DNA from: Fusicatenibacter saccharivorans
GTDB taxonomy: Bacteria > Bacillota > Clostridia > Lachnospirales > Lachnospiraceae
Reading direction: 5' to 3'
NCBI RefSeq assembly: GCF_015557635.1
Contig: NZ_JADNOP010000018.1
Location: forward strand, 1 to 64,000
Length of the DNA: 64,000 bases
A program made the translations under genes and the position numbers. This document shows, one piece after another, positions 1 through 6,722 of this stretch. Under the pieces are notes generated by a model, which saw only the letters and a list, made by a program, of their open reading frames with translations, ran no database searches and was not told the DNA's origin. How positions within the stretch are numbered: the stretch's first letter is position 1; each line of letters starts with the position of its first letter.

Positions 1-69
1 TCTGGTTGGCTAAACCTTGGATAAACCGGAATCCCACCGGCTTGACTACACACCCTTAGCTGGGCGCAC
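1..69 (-). mobile_element. 5' end of a group II intron (rest outside window)
   Basis: Read on the minus strand from position 69, the sequence begins GTGCGCCCAGCTAAGGGTGT and continues with AGTCAAG and a GC-rich hairpin (CCGG..CCGG). This fits the conserved 5' terminus and start of domain I of Ll.LtrB-like bacterial group II introns, which open GUGCGCCCAG..GGGUGU..AGUCAAG. The intron would extend leftward beyond the window, so its reverse transcriptase ORF and 3' end cannot be seen. Its 5' exon would end in TTCCAGTT at position 70, which is also the edge of the attL core of the adjacent integrated element. Family recognition is from remembered consensus, not from a search. Confidence 0.65.
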
Positions 70-82
70 AACTGGAATTTAT
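69..82. other. attL core of the bacteriocin element
   Basis: CAACTGGAATTTAT here is repeated exactly at 9937-9950. Position 69 is also the first base of the group II intron on the other strand, so only 70-82 may be ancestral att sequence; the shared C could be chance. Confidence 0.65.
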
Positions 83-151
83 ATAATTATCTCTCTAACT
101 TTCCCCATTTTATAGGCTTTCCCGCCTGTCCATTAGTGAAATGATATGTAG

Positions 152-200
152 TTTCCCTTATTTTTACCCTTATGAGATAATCACAAGGGAAATAAGGGAA
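152..200. repeat. Arm-type repeat cluster, left end
   Basis: TTTCCCTTA and a second CCCTTA 12 bp later are followed by CACAAGGGAAATAAGGGAA, so the hexamer occurs twice in each orientation. The right end at 9765-9840 carries the same arrangement. Paired subterminal repeats of this kind are where the N-terminal arm-binding domain of Tn916/lambda-like integrases docks. The right arm of the palindrome could also serve as part of a terminator for int. Confidence 0.55.
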
Positions 201-205
201 TTTTT

Positions 206-1501
206 TTAATCATTGCCTACCACTTTATCAAGAAGCCTAACTGATTTTCGTTTCGCATCTCTTGTGGAGTGAGCATAGACATTCATTGTGGTACTTACAT
301 CTGAGTGTCCTAACAGTTCCTGCACATCTTTTGGGGCAGCTCCATTTGCTAAAAGGTTGCTTGTATAGGTGTGACGTAACTGGTGGAAATGAAAGCCTTC
401 AAATCCCTCTAATGTTTTTGCCACCTTTCTACAAACAGTCCCCAAAGTAGTTGGAAGTTCCAGACAACCATCCGGTCTTAAACAGACGAAAGAAATTTCT
501 TTATAATCTGCCGGGACTTCCTCTGTTCTGTCTAAGCAATAATATTCGTAGTACACTCTGTTTTTCTCTTTGACCGCTTTGTAGTAGTTCGTGTGATAAA
601 GTTCTCCGTACTGCATTCGATTTTTTAACTGCTCTTTCCGGGCATTACGGAAAATCTCTACCAGCGTATCTCCAAAATCAACAATCCTCACTTTTTTCCG
701 CTTGGTTGGTCCGATGATATATTTGCGCTTTGAGCCATCGTATCGGATGCTACGTCTTATGGTAAGGCATTGTTCTTCCAGATTTACGTCCTGCCACGCC
801 AAACCGCAGGCTTCTCCAATACGAAGCCCGGCATAATAGGCTATCTGGATTGGAAGTATTGCGGCTGGGTTCTTTTTTTTCAGATAAGCAAGCAATCTTT
901 CATAATCTTCTCGTGAAATTGGTTGGATATTTCCGTCCATGTCCTCGTCTGAAAACAAATCAACTTCATCCGTCTGATACCGCAGTTTAATATACTGCAT
1001 GGGATTAAACGTAATATACTGTTTTGGAAATACTGCAAAGCGGAAGGACTGCTGCATGACTGCGGAAAAAGAATGAATGTAATCTTTGCTGTAACCCTTT
1101 CTCTCTTTTCCGTCGGGATGAACTCCCCCGAAGGAAAGCAAATCAAAAAAGGATTGCAAATGCTCAGAGGTTACATTTTTTAATTTCCGTTCTGCCAGCG
1201 GATGTTTCTTAATATTTCGGATTGTTCCGAGGTAATTCTCCACAGTACCATTGCTGAGCGTACCTGTTTTTAATTCCTCCTCTGCCCACACATCCAAAAG
1301 TTGTCCGACTGTGAGATTTTCCGCTTTGGCAACAAATTTCTTTTTCTCATAATCATCCATTGCCTGACGGAGCAGTTTTTCAGTTTCACTTTTGCTTTCT
1401 GTTCCAACGCATTCTTTCTGAACAAGATTGCCGCTTGCGTCCTCTACATAGAAGCGGTAGTACCATTTCTTTCCTTTTTTTCTTACAGATCCTTTTGCCA
1501 T
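206..1501 (-). CDS. int: Tyrosine recombinase / integrase (Tn916 Int-like)
   Basis: Site-specific integrase that would catalyse integration and excision of the surrounding element. Residues 1-60 form an arm-type DNA-binding domain (KGSVRKKGKKWYYRFYVED). A SAM-like core-binding region follows, then the catalytic domain with Arg in AGLRIGEACGL, the HQLRH box, LLGHSDVSTT and the tyrosine in MNVYAH. The length of 431 residues is normal for the family. I start at ATG 1501 because AAAGGAG precedes it at good spacing; a longer frame to 1531 has no such site. It is the outermost gene next to attL, as expected, and is transcribed toward the element end. Confidence 0.92.
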   Translation of the reverse strand: MAKGSVRKKGKKWYYRFYVEDASGNLVQKECVGTESKSETEKLLRQAMDDYEKKKFVAKAENLTVGQLLDVWAEEELKTGTLSNGTVENYLGTIRNIKKHPLAERKLKNVTSEHLQSFFDLLSFGGVHPDGKERKGYSKDYIHSFSAVMQQSFRFAVFPKQYITFNPMQYIKLRYQTDEVDLFSDEDMDGNIQPISREDYERLLAYLKKKNPAAILPIQIAYYAGLRIGEACGLAWQDVNLEEQCLTIRRSIRYDGSKRKYIIGPTKRKKVRIVDFGDTLVEIFRNARKEQLKNRMQYGELYHTNYYKAVKEKNRVYYEYYCLDRTEEVPADYKEISFVCLRPDGCLELPTTLGTVCRKVAKTLEGFEGFHFHQLRHTYTSNLLANGAAPKDVQELLGHSDVSTTMNVYAHSTRDAKRKSVRLLDKVVGND

Positions 1502-1587
1502 AATCGTATGTCTCCTTTCGATATTAGACAATCGGAACTGATGAAATGCTTCGTGCGTGTAAGTATATCATAACTCCGGTTGTCTTA

Positions 1588-2217
1588 CTATACCGATTCG
1601 GAATCTTCGTATAAGACTTCTGATAAAAGATTTGCAAGCCTTTGTTCTGCTGTTTTTGGTTTCTTGGAATAGAGCCTTACGATGTCTGCCATCTCATTAA
1701 AAGCATTGATGGTGTGAGTGATTTCCCTTAAGAACATAATCTCATTATATTCATCATTCGATTCAAACCCTATTGTTTTGGCAATATCCGTCTGACCATC
1801 ATTCCCCTTGAAGTTTTTGCAGGCGAACTGAAAGGAATCCAAAAACAGACCATATTGTTTTAACATCAGCAGTAATAAATCTTTTGAAAAAGCATCTTCT
1901 TCTTTGGTAAGGGCAAGTGGTAACTGTTCCAGAATATCTCCCATCGCATCACGAATCTGTAATTCTCTCTTATCCGTAATATCGGTTTCATATTCATCTG
2001 TTTCCCCTTTGAGCCATTCCACAGATACATGGAGTGCTTCCGAAAGACCTTCCAACACCATTTTTTTCGTATTGTCAATCGAACCATTCTCATAACGCAG
2101 GATTGTAGAAGCGGTAACACCCATCTTTTCTGCGACATAAGGCTGTGTCAGATTCAATTCCAGACGGCGCTGTTTTACTCTGCTCCCTATCAGCTTGCGT
2201 AATTCTTTATCTTTCAT
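1588..2217 (-). CDS. Xre-family repressor of the element
   Basis: A 209-residue regulator with an N-terminal helix-turn-helix at about residues 8-65 (RVKQRRLELNLTQ, MGVTASTILRYENGS). The C-terminal region is helical and unassigned and may sense a signal or dimerize. ATG 2217 is chosen because AAAAAGGAGG precedes it. The gene is divergent from the excisionase. Its promoter can be read on the minus strand (-35 TTGCAA at 2271-2276, 17-bp spacer, -10 TATAAT at 2248-2253), with the -35 inside an inverted repeat. That layout suggests autorepression plus control of excision. It likely decides between the quiescent and excising states. Confidence 0.85.
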   Translation of the reverse strand: MKDKELRKLIGSRVKQRRLELNLTQPYVAEKMGVTASTILRYENGSIDNTKKMVLEGLSEALHVSVEWLKGETDEYETDITDKRELQIRDAMGDILEQLPLALTKEEDAFSKDLLLLMLKQYGLFLDSFQFACKNFKGNDGQTDIAKTIGFESNDEYNEIMFLREITHTINAFNEMADIVRLYSKKPKTAEQRLANLLSEVLYEDSESV

Positions 2218-2247
2218 GCTGACTGCCTCCTTTTTCGGTATGTATGA

Positions 2248-2343
2248 ATTATAGCATTGTTTTTCTAAAATTGCAATATGCAATATAAAGTTTATTTTTA
2301 ACATTTCGTAACGCTTGACAAAAAGATGTGAAAAGGATATACT
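2248..2343. promoter_or_regulatory. Divergent xre/xis promoters with two palindromic operators
   Basis: Operator 1 is TTGCA-ATA-TGCAA (2271-2283) and holds the -35 of the xre promoter (minus strand, -10 at 2248-2253). The xis promoter on the plus strand is TTGACA (2315-2320), 17 bp, TATACT (2338-2343). Operator 2, ATTGCA-TAA-TGCAAT (2356-2370), lies just downstream of that -10. Binding at either site would block one promoter, which is a lysogeny-like switch. Promoter elements and palindromes are seen directly; the repressor identity is inferred from adjacency. Confidence 0.7.
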
Positions 2344-2355
2344 TACATCACAAGA

Positions 2356-2370
2356 ATTGCATAATGCAAT
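2356..2370. promoter_or_regulatory. Operator 2 in front of xis
   Basis: A perfect inverted repeat ATTGCA-TAA-TGCAAT lies between the xis -10 and its Shine-Dalgarno AAGGAGG. A half-site ATTGCATTAT recurs at the start of the xis coding sequence (2404-2413). Confidence 0.6.
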
Positions 2371-2388
2371 TTGTAAGGAGGTGATTAT

Positions 2389-2619
2389 ATGACGCAAAGA
2401 AAAATTGCATTATCCATCGAAGAAGCTGCTGACTATACGGGAATCGGCAGAAACACCTTAAGACAGCTTGTAGAATGGAAGAAACTTCCAGTATTAAAGG
2501 TTGGTCGCAAAGTCCTGATTAAAACCGATATTCTGGAAATGTTTATGGAAGCGAATGAAGGTCGTGATTTGAGGGATAGAGGAAATGTAAAAGCTGTAAC
2601 AAGAACTGTGGCAAATTAA
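2389..2619 (+). CDS. xis: Excisionase (Tn916 Xis-like, MerR/HTH fold)
   Basis: A 76-residue DNA-binding directionality factor that would assist Int in excising the element. The sequence reads as a winged HTH of the DNA-binding excisionase family (SIEEAADYTGIGRNTLRQLVE, then KLPVLKVGRKVLIKTDILEMFM). AAGGAGG sits 7 bases before ATG 2389. It is transcribed divergently from xre from a near-consensus promoter. Unlike Tn916, where xis lies directly beside int, here xre lies between them. Confidence 0.85.
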   Translation: MTQRKIALSIEEAADYTGIGRNTLRQLVEWKKLPVLKVGRKVLIKTDILEMFMEANEGRDLRDRGNVKAVTRTVAN

Positions 2620-2759
2620 AAAGGCGGCTTCCAAAGAAACCGCCAAAGGTTCTATCAGACCAAAGCCATGATATACCTACACGCAAGAAGATTATACCAT
2701 GTGCTTCTTCTGATACGCAACCGAGAACTTATGTTTGCAAAAGAAAGGAGAATGTAATA

Positions 2760-3074
2760 ATGGCAAAATCAACAAAAAGTTATGAAGAACGAATGCTTGA
2801 AATGGAAAAAAAGGAACAGGAAAGCCTTGAAAAAGCAAAACGATATGCAGCACAGAAGAAAGAACTTCTGAAACGAAAGAAAACCGAGGAAAGTAAAAAA
2901 CGAACCCATAGGCTCTGTCAGATTGGCGGTGCGGTGGAATCCGTTCTTGGTGCTCCTATTGAGGAAGAAGACATCCCAAAGCTGATTGTTTTTCTGAAAA
3001 GGCAGGAAGCCAATGGGAGATTTTTCTCAAAAGCAATGCAGAAAGAAACCAATACCGATATGGAGGAAGTGTAA
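2760..3074 (+). CDS. DUF3847 mobilization-associated protein
   Basis: A 104-residue, very charged protein. Residues 1-50 are a Lys/Glu-rich helix (YEERMLEMEKKEQESLEKAKRYAAQKKELLKRKK) in several short heptads. A compact C-terminal part follows (HRLCQIGGAVESVLG..EEDIPKLIVFLKRQ). This matches the DUF3847 family, which is regularly found upstream of MobA/MobL relaxases and by position resembles MobC-type relaxosome accessory proteins. AAAGGAG precedes the ATG. It lies directly upstream of the candidate oriT. The accessory role is inferred from context. Confidence 0.75.
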   Translation: MAKSTKSYEERMLEMEKKEQESLEKAKRYAAQKKELLKRKKTEESKKRTHRLCQIGGAVESVLGAPIEEEDIPKLIVFLKRQEANGRFFSKAMQKETNTDMEEV

Positions 3075-3402
3075 TGGCAGAGGGGATGAGTTTTTCATTC
3101 CCTTCATTGCTTTTTCATGAAGGGCGCACTTATGGACAACCAGAGGTCGTCCCAATAAGTTTGCCACAAGTGGCAACCGGTCTTCGCTCACGCTTGCCGG
3201 GCTCGTTCCGTCGGCGGGGCTTTCAGCCAGACCTGCTCATGCCGCAGGAGGCACTCTTCGCCAGAGGGGCGCATTCCATGCAGGCTGCTATGCGCAGGGC
3301 ACTCTTACGCAGAGGGCGTTCCGGCAATGCTGCTTTTTCTAAAACTGAAAGCAATGTTGCCGGAAATCTATGCCGGATACGTCAGAAAGGAGGAATCCAG
3401 AC
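3075..3402 (+). other. Candidate oriT region between DUF3847 gene and mobA
   Basis: There is no convincing gene here. The stretch is GC-richer than its flanks. It contains an imperfect inverted repeat ACTTATGGACAAC / GTCGTCCCAATAAGT (3128-3160, loop CAGAG) directly followed by TTGCCAC-AA-GTGGCAA (3161-3176). Position just upstream of a MobA/MobL relaxase and a hairpin of this shape fit an origin of transfer. An open frame (3074-3433) runs through it but is Arg- and Pro-rich and overlaps the mobA Shine-Dalgarno, so I do not call it. Confidence 0.5.
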
Positions 3403-5124
3403 ATGGCGATCTTTCATTACACAATCAAAATAGTCGGACGAAGTAAAGGGAAATCTGTTATCTCCGCTTCCGCATATCTCAATGGGGATGTGATGAAAAA
3501 CGAGGAAACAGGGAGAATCAGTTATTACACTTCTAAAAAAGAAGTGGTCTACACCCGGCTGATGATGTGCGAAAACGCACCTCCTGAATGGCAGATAGTA
3601 CCAGAAGAAAATATAAAACGCTTTCAAAAATCTGTCCGATACAAAAGGTCAGAAGATAAAGAAGCTGCTTTAAAAAAATTCAAAATCACATTTCAGAAAC
3701 AGAGGTTATGGAATGAGGTATTGAAGATTGAAAAAAATGCAGATGCCCAACTTGGCAGGTCATTTGAATTTGCCCTCCCCAAAGAATGGAGCAGACAGGA
3801 ACAAATTCAATATACAACCGACTATATCCAAAAAACTTTTGTAGATAGAGGAATGTGCGCTGATTGGAGTATCCACGACAAAGGGAATGGCAACCCCCAT
3901 GTCCATCTGCTTCTAACTATGCGTCCTTTTAACCCGGATCATTCTTGGGGAAAGAAAGAAGTCAAGGATTGGGATTTTGTCAGAGATAAAAACGGAAATA
4001 TCGTGATTGATGAATCCCATCCGAACTGGTGGCAGGATAAGAAAAACCCTGACCGTCATGGAATCCGTATCCCTGTATTAGACGAAAACGGAATTCAGAA
4101 GATTGGAGCAAGAAACCGCCTGCAATGGAAACGGGTGCTGACCGATGCTACTGGATGGAACAATCCAAAAAATTGTGAACTGTGGCGGAGTGAATGGGCA
4201 AAGGTATGTAATGAACATCTGCCTTTGCATAATCAAGTTGATCATCGTTCTTATGAAAAGCAGGGAAAACTCCAGATTCCTACCATCCATGAAGGAGCTG
4301 ACGCAAGAAAGATTGAACAAAAGTTTTTTGCCGGGCAGGAAATAAAAGGCTCGTGGAAAGTAGCGGAAAATCAAATCATAAAACAACAAAACACGTTATT
4401 GCAAAAGATACTAAACACCTTTGGGAAAGTATCGGGTGCATTATCATTATGGAAGGAGCGATTAAATGACATTAGAAGAAAGCCGGGAAATTATACCCTT
4501 AATGGAGTCCATGATTGGGCAAATCGAAGAACAGCAGACCTTAATGGCAGAAATGCTTCTGGAAATGCAGAACCGGGACACCCAACTCTCTCTTATGCAG
4601 GAACAGAATCAGAAATTGCAAAAATTAAACAGCGAGTTATCCGAGCTGCTCAACATTTTGCCAAATACCGAGGAACTACTTTCCAAGATGGAAGAACAGA
4701 AAACGAAGATAGAACTTTTGGAAAACGAAAATCAGCAATGGCAGATATTGGCACAGAAGCTGAACAGCGAAAACAGTTTATTACTGAAACAGAACACCGA
4801 ATTGCTGAACTGGAACAGCAGGTAGAGAAAGGACGTGATATAGATGAACGAATCCAGAGAATTAAAGAACGCCGAACAGTTGGAAGAACTTCTGCTCTTG
4901 ACCGAGGAGATACAAGAAGAGTTGGAACAGAAAGACCAGCTTATCGTGGAACTGAAGACGCAGCTCAACGAATCTCTGACCTTGAACGAGAAATTAAACA
5001 AAGAGAACAGAGCCGGGAATATTCAAGCATTAAAGAACGACTTGAAGCTGGCAGACAGAGCATTGCGGAGCGAGAAAGAGAAGCTGCGAAGCGCAAACGT
5101 CACGATAGAGGAATGTCAAGATAA
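3403..5124 (+). CDS. mobA: MobA/MobL family relaxase
   Basis: Conjugative nickase of the MobQ (MobA/MobL) type that would cut oriT and lead the strand into the recipient. The relaxase domain covers residues 1 to about 240 (MAIFHYTIKIVGRSKGKSVI, SASAYLNG, and the metal-binding DKGNGNPHVHLLL with the HxH pair). The C-terminal half is hydrophilic and Arg/Glu-rich. I start at ATG 3403, behind AAAGGAGG; a longer frame from 3370 lacks support. From codon 355 onward the DNA is also read in a second frame by two ORFs that have their own ribosome binding sites. The protein has 573 residues, usual for the family. Confidence 0.9.
   Translation: MAIFHYTIKIVGRSKGKSVISASAYLNGDVMKNEETGRISYYTSKKEVVYTRLMMCENAPPEWQIVPEENIKRFQKSVRYKRSEDKEAALKKFKITFQKQRLWNEVLKIEKNADAQLGRSFEFALPKEWSRQEQIQYTTDYIQKTFVDRGMCADWSIHDKGNGNPHVHLLLTMRPFNPDHSWGKKEVKDWDFVRDKNGNIVIDESHPNWWQDKKNPDRHGIRIPVLDENGIQKIGARNRLQWKRVLTDATGWNNPKNCELWRSEWAKVCNEHLPLHNQVDHRSYEKQGKLQIPTIHEGADARKIEQKFFAGQEIKGSWKVAENQIIKQQNTLLQKILNTFGKVSGALSLWKERLNDIRRKPGNYTLNGVHDWANRRTADLNGRNASGNAEPGHPTLSYAGTESEIAKIKQRVIRAAQHFAKYRGTTFQDGRTENEDRTFGKRKSAMADIGTEAEQRKQFITETEHRIAELEQQVEKGRDIDERIQRIKERRTVGRTSALDRGDTRRVGTERPAYRGTEDAAQRISDLEREIKQREQSREYSSIKERLEAGRQSIAEREREAAKRKRHDRGMSR
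4466..4825 (+). CDS. Coiled-coil protein encoded inside mobA in another frame
   Basis: A 119-residue protein in the +1 frame relative to mobA. It begins at ATG 4466 with GGAAGGAG placed 7 bases upstream, a better site than many genes in this window. The sequence is almost wholly heptad-like (IGQIEEQQTLMAEMLLEMQ, LQKLNSELSELLNIL, LEDEN-like LENENQQW), which is improbable for random out-of-frame translation. A stop and 18 bases separate it from the next ORF in the same frame, which carries a DUF6040 domain. It may be a relaxosome or membrane-coupling partner; no function is known to me. Confidence 0.55.
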   Translation: MTLEESREIIPLMESMIGQIEEQQTLMAEMLLEMQNRDTQLSLMQEQNQKLQKLNSELSELLNILPNTEELLSKMEEQKTKIELLENENQQWQILAQKLNSENSLLLKQNTELLNWNSR

Positions 5125-5797
5125 AATACGATGCTTAACACAACAACGGGATTATGCCCGGACACATCAGAAAATCGTAGAGATACCGGTAGAAAAGCCG
5201 GTACTCTATAAAAAATGCGAAGCCTGTGACCGGACAGCCTATCAGAATGCAAAAGCAAGATACGAAACACAAAAAGAGCAACTTGCAGGACAATATAAAG
5301 CAAAAACGGTAATGTTCCAAACAACCTTGTTCCTTCTTGCATGGTATTCGCTGACAACCACTCTTTTTCAGGCAGTACAGTCAGATGTGTTCCTTTCCGA
5401 TTGCAAATCATTCTTCCATGATGCAGCATCATTCATACAAACTTTTATCGGTTGGACGATTGATGCCGGGCAATCTGTGGCACAAATCAGCACAAAAATT
5501 CCAAATGAGATTATAGCCGGAATCATATATTGGTTATTGATGATATTGGTTGTTGGAATATGTGTGGCAGGGACAGGGATACTGGCAATACTGATAGAAA
5601 TAAAGGTTATAGAATTATATAAGAAAAACTGTTGGGATGTTATTACCCTACTGATGATACTGACAAGTGCGGCTGTCATCATTTATTTTGGAGAAGTAAT
5701 TAAAAAAGCATTATCAATAAATCTGTTGTTCTTTTGGTTAATTTTACAAGGAATATATCTTACAATTCGACGCTATATAAGTCAAGATACTGATTGA
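4844..5797 (+). CDS. DUF6040 family membrane protein
   Basis: A 317-residue protein. Residues 1 to about 100 are coiled coil (EQLEELLLLTEEIQEELEQ). Next comes a conserved linker with VEKPVLYKKCEACDRTAYQN, then several hydrophobic segments at about 145-165, 205-230, 235-260 and 265-300. This matches the DUF6040 family, which in my recollection accompanies MobA relaxases in Clostridia elements. Its first 93 codons overlap the end of mobA in another frame. AAAGGA precedes ATG 4844. Membrane placement next to a relaxase suggests a role in docking the relaxosome to a helper secretion channel, which is inference. Confidence 0.75.
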   Translation: MNESRELKNAEQLEELLLLTEEIQEELEQKDQLIVELKTQLNESLTLNEKLNKENRAGNIQALKNDLKLADRALRSEKEKLRSANVTIEECQDKIRCLTQQRDYARTHQKIVEIPVEKPVLYKKCEACDRTAYQNAKARYETQKEQLAGQYKAKTVMFQTTLFLLAWYSLTTTLFQAVQSDVFLSDCKSFFHDAASFIQTFIGWTIDAGQSVAQISTKIPNEIIAGIIYWLLMILVVGICVAGTGILAILIEIKVIELYKKNCWDVITLLMILTSAAVIIYFGEVIKKALSINLLFFWLILQGIYLTIRRYISQDTD

Positions 5798-5822
5798 CTA
5801 GATACAAAATATTTGATAAAAT
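5794..5822 (+). promoter_or_regulatory. Promoter of the bacteriocin operon
   Basis: TTGACT (5794-5799), a 17-bp spacer and TAAAAT (5817-5822) straddle the stop codon of the DUF6040 gene. Both hexamers match sigma-A consensus at five of six positions. The bacteriocin start follows at 5861 behind AAAGGAGG. Confidence 0.6.
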
Positions 5823-5860
5823 ATAAATAGAAATACAGCAGATCAAAGGAGGTAAAACTT

Positions 5861-6205
5861 ATGAGAGCAAAGAAAGTGATTGTAGGGGTAGCTATTAGTG
5901 CAATGTTAATTTCTTCATCAATTCCAGTAATGGCATTTTCTGTTACAAACGGGAATAAGACATTTGATAAAAAGTGGGAATTGAGCACTACATCTGATGG
6001 CGGAAAAGGTGTTTTGACTTATGGTTATAATACTCTTGCTATTAATGAAGATTATGCACACGCATATCATTCAACTAAAGATCATTACGCATATGTCAAG
6101 AATGGAAATGGTTCTTTTTCGGGTTCAAATGTTGGTAAAGGTAATTGGTCTAAAATTGAGGTTGCTCATAAAGGAAATAGTATTACCTACGGTAATAGCT
6201 ACTAA
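5861..6205 (+). CDS. Lactococcin 972-family bacteriocin precursor
   Basis: A 114-residue secreted precursor. An N-terminal signal peptide (basic MRAKK, hydrophobic VIVGVAISAMLI, cleavage likely after VMA at residue 25) precedes a mature part with the lactococcin-972 pattern: GVLTYGYN, YAHAYHSTKDHYAYV, NGNGSFSGS, GNWSKIEV and a terminal tyrosine-rich tail. Lcn972 is a non-lantibiotic that binds lipid II and blocks septum formation; whether this homologue does so is untested. Downstream lie the typical partners, a DUF1430 integral membrane protein and an ABC ATPase. The gene has its own promoter and strong RBS. The mature part, about 89 residues, is longer than Lcn972 itself (66). Confidence 0.78.
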   Translation: MRAKKVIVGVAISAMLISSSIPVMAFSVTNGNKTFDKKWELSTTSDGGKGVLTYGYNTLAINEDYAHAYHSTKDHYAYVKNGNGSFSGSNVGKGNWSKIEVAHKGNSITYGNSY

Positions 6206-6227
6206 ACAAAGGTTCGGGATAATGGCT

Positions 6228-6257
6228 GAGTGGTTGGAATTCCAACCACTCTTTTTT
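6228..6257 (+). terminator. Perfect-palindrome terminator/attenuator after the bacteriocin gene
   Basis: A 24-bp perfect palindrome with 12-base arms (GAGTGGTTGGAA and its complement) and no loop is followed at once by six T. It lies between the bacteriocin stop and the next start, so it should cut most transcripts and favour toxin over downstream export or immunity gene expression. Confidence 0.75.
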
Positions 6258-6272
6258 GTGGAGTGTATATAA

Positions 6273-6722
6273 ATGAAGAAAAAAATAAAATATATAGGAA
6301 TTGTTTTGGTTATTTTGTTCTGTTGCTATAATTTATTTTGGTACTTCGGGAGTTATAAACCATATAACGAATTTCAGAAAGACTTCCCTGAAATAGAAGA
6401 ATCTGGAGTAAAAATTTACACAGATAAAGATGGATTCCAGTATAGTGTGTCTGTCCCTGATTATTTGCTTTGGAATGGAAATCTTGCGATAGCTGAGTCA
6501 GATGTTCGATATGCACTAATTATTTGGATAAAACCATTTCACCAAGGAATAAGTCAAGGCGTGCTATTTAATGACTATAAGGATTTGAATACTCAAATTA
6601 TGTTGTCAAGTAGCAAAAAAGCTGAAGATCAAGAAGATCAATGGATTGTTGATGAAAATAGCACAATATTGACTACGATATTTGAAAAAGCAAATAAAGT
6701 ATGGAATCTGGGGTTGAAATAA
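6273..6722 (+). CDS. Small membrane-anchored protein of the bacteriocin operon (immunity candidate)
   Basis: A 149-residue protein with one N-terminal membrane anchor or signal (MKKKIKYIGIVLVILFCCYNLFWYF) and an extracellular domain (YNEFQKDFPEIEE, DGFQYSVSVPDYLLWNGNLAI, YALIIWIKPF). I do not recognise a named family. Small proteins of this build accompany other Lcn972-type clusters, and a cell-surface anchored product encoded between toxin and exporter is a reasonable immunity candidate. The ribosome binding site is weak and overlaps the T-tract of the preceding terminator. It ends 2 bases before the next start, so it is translationally linked to the permease. Confidence 0.6.
   Translation: MKKKIKYIGIVLVILFCCYNLFWYFGSYKPYNEFQKDFPEIEESGVKIYTDKDGFQYSVSVPDYLLWNGNLAIAESDVRYALIIWIKPFHQGISQGVLFNDYKDLNTQIMLSSSKKAEDQEDQWIVDENSTILTTIFEKANKVWNLGLK

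Noticed and set aside
3074-3433. 119-codon open frame between the DUF3847 gene and mobA
   Set aside because: Arg/Pro-rich without domain character, covers the mobA ribosome site and the oriT-like hairpins; better explained as non-coding.
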